Shown here: in pieces, positions 1 through 7,022 of the stretch | How the letters are laid out: each line of letters opens with the position of its first letter | How positions within the stretch are numbered: position 1 is the stretch's first letter | Origin: an uncultured Bacteroides sp. | GTDB lineage: Bacteria > Bacteroidota > Bacteroidia > Bacteroidales > Bacteroidaceae | Length of the DNA stretch: 64,000 nucleotides | NCBI GenBank assembly: GCA_900552075.1 | Contig: URYL01000001.1 | Coordinates: 1 to 64,000, forward strand | Reading direction: 5' to 3' | Notes under the pieces: model-generated | Seen by the model: only the letters and a program-made list of their open reading frames with translations | Databases searched by the model: none | Told to the model about the DNA's origin: nothing | Program-made: the position numbers and the translations under genes

Positions 1-239
1 CGAACAACCTCTGTGAGCAAAGGATGAAACCTGTAAAGCTGCTGCTCAAGAACTGCATGAATATAGGAAGTGAGGCAGCCGCAGAAAACTCGGCATTCAT
101 CTTCTCTCTGATAGAAAGCTGCAAACTTAATGACATAGATTCTCAGGATTACCTGAAGCACTTGTTTGAATGTATTCTTCATGGTAATAACTGCGACAGG
201 AAGGCTCTTCTGCCATGTTTTTATAAACCGGAATGTTAA
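1..239 (+). CDS. IS66 family transposase, C-terminal fragment (5' end outside window)
   Basis: The reading frame is open from position 3, so the methionine at 24 is internal and not a start. The visible 79 residues carry the IS66 C-terminal element: an NNLCEQRMKP segment (equivalent to the usual DNN.xERxxRP), then NIGSEAAAENSA, then SLIESCKLNDI and a HLFECI segment. In the family this follows the DDE catalytic core of TnpC, the main transposase. The catalytic domain would lie to the left of the window, so I cannot tell whether the element is intact. No tnpA or tnpB is visible. Confidence 0.8.
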   Translation, partial: NNLCEQRMKPVKLLLKNCMNIGSEAAAENSAFIFSLIESCKLNDIDSQDYLKHLFECILHGNNCDRKALLPCFYKPEC

Positions 240-258
240 AACAAAAATATTTTCTTAC
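1..258 (+). mobile_element. IS66-family element, right end only
   Basis: The left edge of the window cuts an IS66-type element. Its transposase C-terminus stops at 239. A CTTAC sequence at 254-258 could be the outer end of the right terminal repeat, because IS66 elements commonly begin GTAAG. That boundary is an inference from family knowledge; the left end and any target duplication lie outside the window. The 3' flank leads directly into the tRNA-Asp unit. Confidence 0.45.
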
Positions 259-268
259 GGACTTTTTT

Positions 269-299
269 ATTTTATCGGCTGAAAAACAGCCGATAAAAT
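269..299. repeat. Perfect 13-bp hairpin downstream of the IS66 transposase
   Basis: ATTTTATCGGCTG (269-281) pairs perfectly with 287-299 around a five-base AAAAA loop. There is no T tract after it on the plus strand beyond TT, so it may be a weak bidirectional terminator or part of the element boundary. The stretch from 300 to 458 shows no gene; only a small AT-rich hairpin near 370-397 is visible. Confidence 0.55.
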
Positions 300-458
300 T
301 GTCGTGGCGGAATATAGAATGGTTACAAAATTTATGCTTAATCTACGAATCCCTCAGGTTTTTACGTTGATCCTTTTTTATTATCCCTAAAAAAGGACCC
401 TGAATTTGCACCTGACAAACTTCGCAAAACCACCATATTCTGCTTCCATACGGAAACG

Positions 459-494
459 AAAAAAGCCCTGATTCTGTTGTGAATCAGAGCTTTT
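459..494 (-). terminator. Terminator of tRNA-Asp
   Basis: A 14-bp stem (461-474 with 481-494, one G-U pair, six-base loop) is followed on the minus strand by a run of T (complement of 459-464). It lies 24 bases past the tRNA 3' end and would end the single-gene tRNA transcript. Confidence 0.8.
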
Positions 495-517
495 CCTAAT
501 TTTTCTTTGTAAGCTTG

Positions 518-591
518 CGGTGCGTACGGGACTCGAACCCGTGACCCCATGCGTGACAGGCATGTATTCTAACCAACTGAACTAACGCACC
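518..591 (-). tRNA. tRNA-Asp (anticodon GTC)
   Basis: On the minus strand the acceptor arms GGTGCGT and ACGCACC pair, followed by discriminator G. The anticodon stem CATGC/GCATG encloses the loop CTGTCAC with anticodon GTC (Asp). The T arm contains GGTTCGAGTCC, and the D arm contains AGTTGGTTAGA. CCA is not encoded; the genome continues CAAG. It is a solitary tRNA with its own -7 element (633-640) and terminator (459-494). The IS66 end about 260 bp downstream fits the tendency of mobile DNA to sit near tRNA genes, but nothing shows integration into this tRNA. Confidence 0.95.
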
Positions 592-632
592 ATTAAGTTT
601 TCTTTCGTTGCTTTCTCTCTCGATTGCGGTTG

Positions 633-640
633 CAAATGTA
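633..640 (-). promoter_or_regulatory. -7 promoter element for tRNA-Asp
   Basis: TACATTTG on the minus strand is a perfect match to the Bacteroidetes -7 consensus TAnnTTTG. It lies about 42 bases before the tRNA 5' end, leaving a short leader. No clear -33 TTTG is seen at 19-22 bp. Confidence 0.65.
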
Positions 641-810
641 GTACAATTTTTTGAACCTGCAATAGCTCCGTAAAAAAAATTTTAGCAGGAGACTTATAAA
701 GAAAATATAAGAAATAGGGAAAAACAGACTACCCCACTTCATCTTGTCAGAAAAAGGAAGCAGACACCAAACTTTTCGTTGCGTTTATTAGGAGATTGAT
801 TATAATTCGT

Positions 811-818
811 TACTTTTG
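811..818 (+). promoter_or_regulatory. -7 promoter element for the his operon
   Basis: TACTTTTG matches TAnnTTTG perfectly, 36 bases before the hisH start. The leader is too short for a his leader peptide or T-box, so no transcription attenuation is evident here. Confidence 0.65.
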
Positions 819-854
819 CAGAAACAATTTTTTTCTACAAAAAAATAGTACAGA

Positions 855-1445
855 ATGAAAATCGCCATCATAAAATACAATGCCGGCAACCTTTTTTCAG
901 TAGACTGTGCCCTGAAACGTCTGGGTGTGGAACCCATCATCACCCACGACAAGGAAACGCTGCTCAGTGCCGACAAGGTCATCTTTCCGGGAGTGGGCGA
1001 AGCGCGCACCACCATGGATTACTTGAAAGGATGCGGACTGGACCAGCTCATCAAGGACCTCAAGCAACCGGTTCTGGGTATCTGCCTGGGCATGCAGCTG
1101 CTCTGCCGCCATTCCGAGGAAGGAGACGTCGACTGTCTGGGCATCTTCGACGCGGAAGTGAAGAAATTCCAGCCAACCCATCCGGAGGACAAAGTGCCCC
1201 ACATGGGATGGAACACACTTTCGCATCTCCGCAGTCCGCTGTTCCAAGGACTCAAGGAGGAAGAATTCGTGTATTTCGTCCATAGTTTCTATGTGCCGGT
1301 CAACGAATTTACGGCGGCTACTACGGAATATATCACTCCGTTCAGTGCAGCACTGCACAAGGACAACTTCTATGCCACCCAATTTCATCCGGAAAAGAGT
1401 GGAAAGGTGGGCGAATGTATCCTGCGCAACTTCCTGAATCTTTAA
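855..1445 (+). CDS. hisH: Imidazole glycerol phosphate synthase, glutaminase subunit HisH
   Basis: Class I glutamine amidotransferase that releases ammonia for HisF to convert PRFAR to imidazole glycerol phosphate and AICAR in histidine synthesis. The 196-residue length is normal. The catalytic triad is visible: Cys77 in GICLGMQ, with His178 and Glu180 in QFHPEK. It is the first gene of the run hisH-hisA-hisF-hisIE, all on one strand with short gaps. The partner HisF is two genes downstream. The other his genes (G, D, C, B) are not in this window. Confidence 0.97.
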   Translation: MKIAIIKYNAGNLFSVDCALKRLGVEPIITHDKETLLSADKVIFPGVGEARTTMDYLKGCGLDQLIKDLKQPVLGICLGMQLLCRHSEEGDVDCLGIFDAEVKKFQPTHPEDKVPHMGWNTLSHLRSPLFQGLKEEEFVYFVHSFYVPVNEFTAATTEYITPFSAALHKDNFYATQFHPEKSGKVGECILRNFLNL

Positions 1446-1476
1446 TGTCTCACCCAATTTGCATCAAAAACATCCT

Positions 1477-2199
1477 ATGATAGAACTTATTCCTGCCATC
1501 GATGTCATCGACGGCAAATGCGTACGACTTGCACAAGGAGACTACCAGTCGAAAAAAGTGTACAACGAGAATCCGGTGGAAGTGGCCAAAATGTTTGAAG
1601 CACACGGCATCCGTCGGCTACACGTGGTAGACCTGGACGGAGCGGCTTCCAAACACATCGTGAATTACAAGGTACTGGAGGCGCTGGCCGGACAGACCTC
1701 ACTGGTCATCGACTTCGGTGGAGGTATCAAAAGTGATGAAGACTTGCACATTGCTTTCGAGAGCGGAGCGCAAATGGTTACCTTGGGCAGCATCGCCGTG
1801 AAGGAACCGCATACGTTCGGCCAATGGATGGAGACCTATGGTAGCGAACGTATTATCCTGGGAGCGGATGCCAAGGACGGAAAAATCGCCGTGAACGGAT
1901 GGCTGGAATGTAGCCAGATGGAACTGATGCCGTTCCTCGACGAATACATCCGGAAAGGGGTCACGAACGTGCTCTGTACGGACATCTCCCGCGACGGCAT
2001 GCTCAACGGACCGTCCATCGACTTGTACAAGGAAATTATCCAGGCCCATCCCGACCTGCACCTGATTGCCAGCGGAGGTATCAGCGGCATGAAGGACATT
2101 GAAGCACTGGAAGAGGCCGGCATCCCGGCAGTGGTATTCGGAAAGGCTTTTTACGAGGGGCGCATCACCCTGCAGGATTTAAAGGCTTACCTTCCTTAA
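1477..2199 (+). CDS. hisA: ProFAR isomerase HisA
   Basis: 1-(5-phosphoribosyl)-5-[(5-phosphoribosylamino)methylideneamino]imidazole-4-carboxamide isomerase, a (beta/alpha)8 barrel that opens the ribose ring of ProFAR to give PRFAR. I chose the ATG at 1477, giving MIELIPAID; a TTG at 1459 would add six residues not expected for the family. The acid/base aspartates fit Asp9 (PAIDVIDG) and Asp131 (LGADAKDG). Phosphate-binding glycine loops DFGGGI and ASGGISG are present. It lies 31 bases after hisH and 22 before hisF. Confidence 0.97.
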   Translation: MIELIPAIDVIDGKCVRLAQGDYQSKKVYNENPVEVAKMFEAHGIRRLHVVDLDGAASKHIVNYKVLEALAGQTSLVIDFGGGIKSDEDLHIAFESGAQMVTLGSIAVKEPHTFGQWMETYGSERIILGADAKDGKIAVNGWLECSQMELMPFLDEYIRKGVTNVLCTDISRDGMLNGPSIDLYKEIIQAHPDLHLIASGGISGMKDIEALEEAGIPAVVFGKAFYEGRITLQDLKAYLP

Positions 2200-2221
2200 A
2201 ACTTATTCAAGAAACAAAACT

Positions 2222-2977
2222 ATGTTAGCAAAGAGAATCATACCTTGTCTGGACATCAAGGACGGACAGACAGTGAAGGGAACCAACTTCGTCAATCTGC
2301 GGCAGGCCGGCGACCCTGTGGAACTGGGAAAGGCATACAGCGAACAAGGGGCGGACGAGCTGGTATACCTGGACATTACGGCCAGCCACGAGGGCCGGAA
2401 AACATTTACGGAACTGGTGAAACGCATCTCGGCAGAAATCAATATCCCGTTTACGGTGGGAGGCGGCATCCATGAACTGAGCGACGTGGAACGGCTTCTG
2501 AACGCCGGAGCGGACAAGGTGTCCATCAACTCCGCTGCCCTCCGCAACCCGCAGCTCATTGATGACATTGCTCTCCATTTCGGCTCACAGGTATGCGTGG
2601 TGGCCATCGATGCGCGCCAGACTCCGCAGGGCTGGAAATGTTACCTCAACGGAGGACGGCTGGAGACCGACCGTTTCCTGATGGAATGGGCGGAAGAGGC
2701 CAACCGCCGGGGCGCAGGAGAAATCCTGTTCACGAGCATGGACCACGACGGAGTGAAGGAAGGCTATGCCAATGAGGCACTGGCCGAACTGGCTGAACGA
2801 CTGACCATCCCGGTCATCGCTTCGGGAGGTGCCGGAAAGAAAGAACACTTCCGCGATGCGTTTACATTGGGAAAAGCCAACGCCGCACTCGCTGCCAGCG
2901 TTTTTCACTTCGGAGAGATACGGATTCCCGAATTAAAAGATTACCTTTGCAAAGAAGGCGTCACCGTGCGCAGATAA
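2222..2977 (+). CDS. hisF: Imidazole glycerol phosphate synthase, cyclase subunit HisF
   Basis: Barrel enzyme that uses ammonia from HisH to turn PRFAR into imidazole glycerol phosphate and AICAR. The 251-residue length is typical. The catalytic aspartates fall exactly at the family positions, Asp11 (PCLDIKDG) and Asp130 (VVAIDARQ). Phosphate-binding motifs TVGGGI and ASGGAG are present. It follows hisA by 22 bases and precedes hisIE by 40. Confidence 0.97.
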   Translation: MLAKRIIPCLDIKDGQTVKGTNFVNLRQAGDPVELGKAYSEQGADELVYLDITASHEGRKTFTELVKRISAEINIPFTVGGGIHELSDVERLLNAGADKVSINSAALRNPQLIDDIALHFGSQVCVVAIDARQTPQGWKCYLNGGRLETDRFLMEWAEEANRRGAGEILFTSMDHDGVKEGYANEALAELAERLTIPVIASGGAGKKEHFRDAFTLGKANAALAASVFHFGEIRIPELKDYLCKEGVTVRR

Positions 2978-3017
2978 AAACATGTTTAACCACTTATTAT
3001 ATATTAAATAAAGAATT

Positions 3018-3629
3018 ATGGAACTGGATTTCGAGAAAATGAATGGCCTGATTCCGGCCATCATCCAAGATAACTACACACAGAAAGTGTTGATGCTGGG
3101 CTTCATGAACAAGGAAGCCTACGAGAAGACCGTGGAAACGGGAAAGGTGACTTTCTTCAGCCGTACGAAAAACCGCTTGTGGACCAAAGGTGAACAGAGC
3201 GGCAACTTCCTGCACGTGGTATCCATTAAGGCAGACTGCGACAACGACACCTTGCTCATCATGGTACACCCGGACGGCCCTGTCTGTCACACAGGCACCG
3301 ACACTTGCTGGGGCGAAAAGAACGAGCAGGACATCATGTTCCTGAAGGAGCTGCAGGATTTCATTGACCGACGCCGCCAGGAGATGCCGGATAAATCCTA
3401 CACGACCAGCCTGTTCAATTCGGGCGTCAACAAGATGGCGCAGAAAGTGGGCGAAGAGGCTGTGGAAACGATCATCGAGGCCTGCAACGGTACCGACGAA
3501 CGGTTGATTTACGAAGGAGCCGACTTGCTGTATCACCTGATTGTATTGCTCACCTACAAGGGATACCGCATTGAAGACTTGGCCCGTGAACTGAAAGAAC
3601 GCCACAGCGCGAACTGGAAAAAACATTAA
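3018..3629 (+). CDS. hisI: Bifunctional phosphoribosyl-AMP cyclohydrolase / phosphoribosyl-ATP pyrophosphatase HisIE
   Basis: A fusion of the second and third histidine steps. The N-terminal half (about 1-105) is HisI, with the metal-binding DCDNDT and the GPVCHTGTDTCW cysteines. The C-terminal half (about 110-203) is HisE, with the EEAVE helix that binds magnesium for pyrophosphate removal from PR-ATP. The fused form is usual in Bacteroidetes. Its TAA overlaps the ATG of the next gene, so the ABC ATPase is probably translationally coupled to it. Confidence 0.97.
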   Translation: MELDFEKMNGLIPAIIQDNYTQKVLMLGFMNKEAYEKTVETGKVTFFSRTKNRLWTKGEQSGNFLHVVSIKADCDNDTLLIMVHPDGPVCHTGTDTCWGEKNEQDIMFLKELQDFIDRRRQEMPDKSYTTSLFNSGVNKMAQKVGEEAVETIIEACNGTDERLIYEGADLLYHLIVLLTYKGYRIEDLARELKERHSANWKKH

Positions 3630-4318
3630 TGGAAAGAATGGAAGCACAACCGCTTATCACATATCAGCATGTCAGCATCAGCCTGCAGGGGCAGGAAATT
3701 CTTTCAGACATCAACTTTGAATTGAAGAAAGGAGAATTCATCTACCTTATCGGAAAGGTGGGCAGCGGAAAATCAACTTTCCTGAAGACCCTCTACGGGG
3801 AAGTGGAAATCGACAACGGAGAGGCTCAGGTATTGGGATATTCTGTCCGACACATGAAAAGGAAAGACCTCCCTACCCTGCGCCGGAAACTGGGCATCGT
3901 GTTTCAGGACTTCCAGCTGCTGACCGACCGTACCGTACACGAGAACCTGAAATTCGTGCTCAAGGCTACGGGATGGAAAAACCGTGTGGAAATAGAAAAA
4001 CGTATCGAAGAGGTGCTCCGACAGGTGGGCATGGAAAACAAAGGGTACAAAATGCCCAACGAACTTTCCGGAGGTGAACAGCAGCGTATTGTCATCGCAC
4101 GGGCCATCCTGAACCAGCCGGACATCATCCTGGCCGACGAACCGACGGGAAATCTCGACGTGGAAACCGGCCGGCACATCGTGGAACTGTTACAAGACAT
4201 TTGCCGGCAAGGGTCGGCCATCATCATGACCACGCACAACCTGAACCTGCTGTCGGAATACCCGGGAAAAGTGTATAAATGTGAGCACCATCGCCTGACA
4301 GAAACCGCAAATTCATAA
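3629..4318 (+). CDS. ftsE: FtsE-like ABC transporter ATP-binding protein
   Basis: A 229-residue single ATPase domain with Walker A at about 43-50 (GKVGSGKST), Q-loop FQDFQLL, signature LSGGEQQR at 146-153 and Walker B IILADEP at about 167-172. The overall pattern fits FtsE, the ATPase that works with FtsX to control peptidoglycan hydrolases at division; LolD/MacB-type ATPases are the alternative. The start at 3629 overlaps the hisIE stop (TAATG). A second ATG, at 3638, is possible. No ftsX or permease is adjacent, so the partner must be encoded elsewhere, and co-transcription with his genes is odd but evident. Confidence 0.85.
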   Translation: MERMEAQPLITYQHVSISLQGQEILSDINFELKKGEFIYLIGKVGSGKSTFLKTLYGEVEIDNGEAQVLGYSVRHMKRKDLPTLRRKLGIVFQDFQLLTDRTVHENLKFVLKATGWKNRVEIEKRIEEVLRQVGMENKGYKMPNELSGGEQQRIVIARAILNQPDIILADEPTGNLDVETGRHIVELLQDICRQGSAIIMTTHNLNLLSEYPGKVYKCEHHRLTETANS

Positions 4319-4378
4319 AAAAGACAAAGGAGTAAAAGGAATTTTGCCAAAATGAACTTAAAATAGGGTTTTTATTAC

Positions 4379-4386
4379 TACATTTG
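4379..4386 (+). promoter_or_regulatory. -7 promoter element for lysC
   Basis: TACATTTG matches TAnnTTTG perfectly, 47 bases before the lysC ATG. It gives lysC its own promoter apart from the his operon. Confidence 0.65.
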
Positions 4387-4433
4387 CTCCCGAAAATAAT
4401 TAATTATAAAACATTTTAAATTCGAAACGTAAA

Positions 4434-5759
4434 ATGAAAGTTTTAAAGTTTGGAGGTACATCCGTAGGTTCCGCACAAAGAATGAAGGATGTGGCCAAAT
4501 TAATCAATGACGGCGAACAGAAAATTGTAGTCCTGTCTGCCATGTCGGGTACGACGAACACATTGGTTGAAATTTCGGATTATCTGTACAAGAAAAATCC
4601 AGAAGGTGCAAATGAAATCATCAATAGACTGGAATCTAAATACAAACAGCACATTGATGAGTTGTATTCTACCGAAGAATATAAACAGAAGACACTGGAT
4701 TTTGTAAAATCGGTTTTTGATTACATTCGTTCTTACACGAAAGACATATTTACTTTGTTCGAAGAAAAGGTCATCCTGGCACAAGGAGAAATCATCTCTA
4801 CAAACATGGTGACAAATTATTTGTGCGAACAGGGCGTGAAGGCGGTACTGATTCCGGCACTGGAATACATGCGCACGGACAAAAACAGTGAACCGGACCT
4901 GACGTACATCCGCGAGAAACTGAACGCACAGCTGGAAGCCAATCCGGGTTATGAGATTTATATCACGCAGGGATTTATCTGCCGCAACGCATACGGTGAA
5001 ATCGACAACCTGCAGCGTGGCGGAAGCGATTATACGGCTTCTTTAATCGGTGCGGCCATCAACGCATCAGAAATCCAGATTTGGACGGATATCGATGGAA
5101 TGCACGACAACGACCCGCGTGTAGTAGACAAGACCTCTCCAGTACGTCAGCTGCACTTCGAGGAAGCAGCCGAACTGGCTTACTTCGGGGCCAAGATTCT
5201 GCATCCGACCTGTATCCAGCCAGCCAAATATGCCAACATTCCGGTACGTCTGCTGAACACTATGGAACCGTCGGCTCCGGGCACGCTGATTTCAAACGAT
5301 ACTGAAAAAGGCAAAATCAAGGCAGTAGCTGCCAAAGACAATATCACAGCCATCAAAATCAAATCCAGCCGTATGCTGCTGGCTCACGGTTTCTTGCGCA
5401 AGGTATTTGAAATCTTCGAAAGCTACCAGACAGCCATCGATATGGTATGTACTTCAGAAGTAGGTGTGTCCATGTCCATCGACAATACGAAGCACTTGAA
5501 TGAGATTGTGAACGACCTGAAGAAGTACGGTACCGTAACAGTAGACCATGACATGTGTATCGTTTGCGTAGTGGGCGACCTAGAATGGGAAAACGTAGGT
5601 TTTGAGGCAAAGGCACTCGATGCCATGCGTGAAATTCCGGTACGTATGATTTCATTCGGCGGCAGCAACTACAACATCTCTTTCCTGATTCGTGAAGCAG
5701 ACAAGAAGAGAGCACTCCAGTCTTTGAGCGACGTGCTGTTCAACAGCAACAAGAAATAA
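4434..5759 (+). CDS. lysC: Aspartate kinase, monofunctional
   Basis: Phosphorylates L-aspartate to open the pathway to lysine/diaminopimelate, methionine and threonine. The 441-residue protein starts with the kinase motif KFGGTSVGS (5-13); RGGSDYTA near 190 forms the nucleotide/aspartate site. The C-terminal roughly 150 residues hold two ACT-type regulatory repeats, implying feedback control. There is no homoserine dehydrogenase domain, so it is not a ThrA-type fusion. lysA follows after a strong terminator. Confidence 0.95.
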   Translation: MKVLKFGGTSVGSAQRMKDVAKLINDGEQKIVVLSAMSGTTNTLVEISDYLYKKNPEGANEIINRLESKYKQHIDELYSTEEYKQKTLDFVKSVFDYIRSYTKDIFTLFEEKVILAQGEIISTNMVTNYLCEQGVKAVLIPALEYMRTDKNSEPDLTYIREKLNAQLEANPGYEIYITQGFICRNAYGEIDNLQRGGSDYTASLIGAAINASEIQIWTDIDGMHDNDPRVVDKTSPVRQLHFEEAAELAYFGAKILHPTCIQPAKYANIPVRLLNTMEPSAPGTLISNDTEKGKIKAVAAKDNITAIKIKSSRMLLAHGFLRKVFEIFESYQTAIDMVCTSEVGVSMSIDNTKHLNEIVNDLKKYGTVTVDHDMCIVCVVGDLEWENVGFEAKALDAMREIPVRMISFGGSNYNISFLIREADKKRALQSLSDVLFNSNKK

Positions 5760-5777
5760 AGACATTTTTATGCAGCG

Positions 5778-5820
5778 AAAAGCGGAGGATACGGTCAAAA
5801 CCGCATCATCCGCTTTTTTA
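5778..5820 (+). terminator. Intrinsic terminator after lysC
   Basis: A long stem, 5778-5794 with 5801-5817 (two mismatches in 17), closes on a six-base loop and ends in TTTTTT. It separates lysC from lysA, so lysA needs its own promoter or read-through; no perfect TAnnTTTG is seen in the remaining 32 bases. Confidence 0.8.
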
Positions 5821-5852
5821 TCATCCTAATCAAACAAAACAACTAAACTCAC

Positions 5853-7013
5853 ATGAAAGCAAATTTTCCTATACCGCGTTTCAGGGAACTTGAAACCCCG
5901 TTTTATTATTATGACGCGAACCTGCTGCGTGAGACCTTGGACAAGATCAAGGAAGAGGCAGGAAAATACAATAAATTTTGTGTGCATTATGCCGTAAAAG
6001 CCAATGCCAATCCCAAAATCCTGCGTATCATCCGCGAAAGTGGACTGGGAGCTGACTGTGTGAGCGGCGGTGAAATCCAGGCATCCATCCAAGCCGGATT
6101 CCCAGCCAGCAAGATTGTCTATGCCGGCGTGGGAAAGACTGACAAGGAAATCAATCTGGGACTGGATTATGACATTTTCTGCTTCAACGTAGAATCTATT
6201 CCGGAACTGGAGGTCATCAATGAACTGGCTGCGGCAAAAAACAAGATTGCCCGCGTAGCATTCCGTATCAACCCGGATGTAGGTGCACATACGCATGCCA
6301 ACATCACTACCGGTCTGGCAGAAAACAAGTTCGGCATCAGCATGCAGGACATGGACCACATCATCGACCTGGCACTGGAGATGAAAAACGTGAAGTTCGT
6401 GGGACTGCATTTCCACATCGGCTCACAGATTCTGGACATGGGCGACTTCGTGGCGCTCTGCAACCGTGTAAACGAACTGCAGGAAAAACTGTATGCCCGC
6501 CAGATTATTGTGGAACACATCAACGTGGGAGGTGGACTGGGCATCGACTATGCACATCCGAACCGCCAGCCGATTCCGGACTTCGCCGAGTACTTCGCCA
6601 CCTATCACAAGCACTTGCGTCTGCGCCCGCAACAGACACTCCACTTTGAACTGGGACGCTCAGTTGTGGGACAATGCGGAAGCCTCATCACCAAAGTGAC
6701 TTACGTGAAACAGGGTACGAACAAGCAGTTTGCCATCACGGACGCAGGTATGACCGACCTGATTCGTCCGGCTTTGTACCAGGCCTACCACAAGATTGAA
6801 AACCTGACTTCGGAAGAACCGGTAGAGACTTACGATGTGGTAGGGCCTATCTGCGAATCCTCCGACGTGTTCGGTAAGGCCATCGACCTGAACAAGGTAC
6901 ACCGTGGCGACCTGATTGCCCTGCGCTCGGCCGGAGCTTACGGAGAAATCATGGCATCAGGCTACAACTGCCGTCCGCTGCCGAAAGGCTATACATCGGA
7001 CGAACTGATATAA
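5853..7013 (+). CDS. lysA: Diaminopimelate decarboxylase
   Basis: PLP enzyme for the last step of lysine synthesis, meso-diaminopimelate to L-lysine. The fold-type III pattern is complete: PLP lysine Lys49 in HYAVKAN, HIGSQ at 188-192, glycine loop GGGLG around 226-230, and catalytic Cys334 in CESSDVF. Length 386 is normal. Together with lysC it suggests a lysine-directed pair, although the terminator between them argues for partly separate expression. Confidence 0.96.
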   Translation: MKANFPIPRFRELETPFYYYDANLLRETLDKIKEEAGKYNKFCVHYAVKANANPKILRIIRESGLGADCVSGGEIQASIQAGFPASKIVYAGVGKTDKEINLGLDYDIFCFNVESIPELEVINELAAAKNKIARVAFRINPDVGAHTHANITTGLAENKFGISMQDMDHIIDLALEMKNVKFVGLHFHIGSQILDMGDFVALCNRVNELQEKLYARQIIVEHINVGGGLGIDYAHPNRQPIPDFAEYFATYHKHLRLRPQQTLHFELGRSVVGQCGSLITKVTYVKQGTNKQFAITDAGMTDLIRPALYQAYHKIENLTSEEPVETYDVVGPICESSDVFGKAIDLNKVHRGDLIALRSAGAYGEIMASGYNCRPLPKGYTSDELI

Positions 7014-7022
7014 GCAGTCATT

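Noticed and set aside
592..854. His leader peptide or T-box ahead of hisH
   Set aside because: The promoter lies only 36 bases from the start, leaving no room for a leader ORF or T-box structure.
897..1457. 186-codon open frame on the minus strand
   Set aside because: Antisense shadow of hisH, which has its full catalytic triad.
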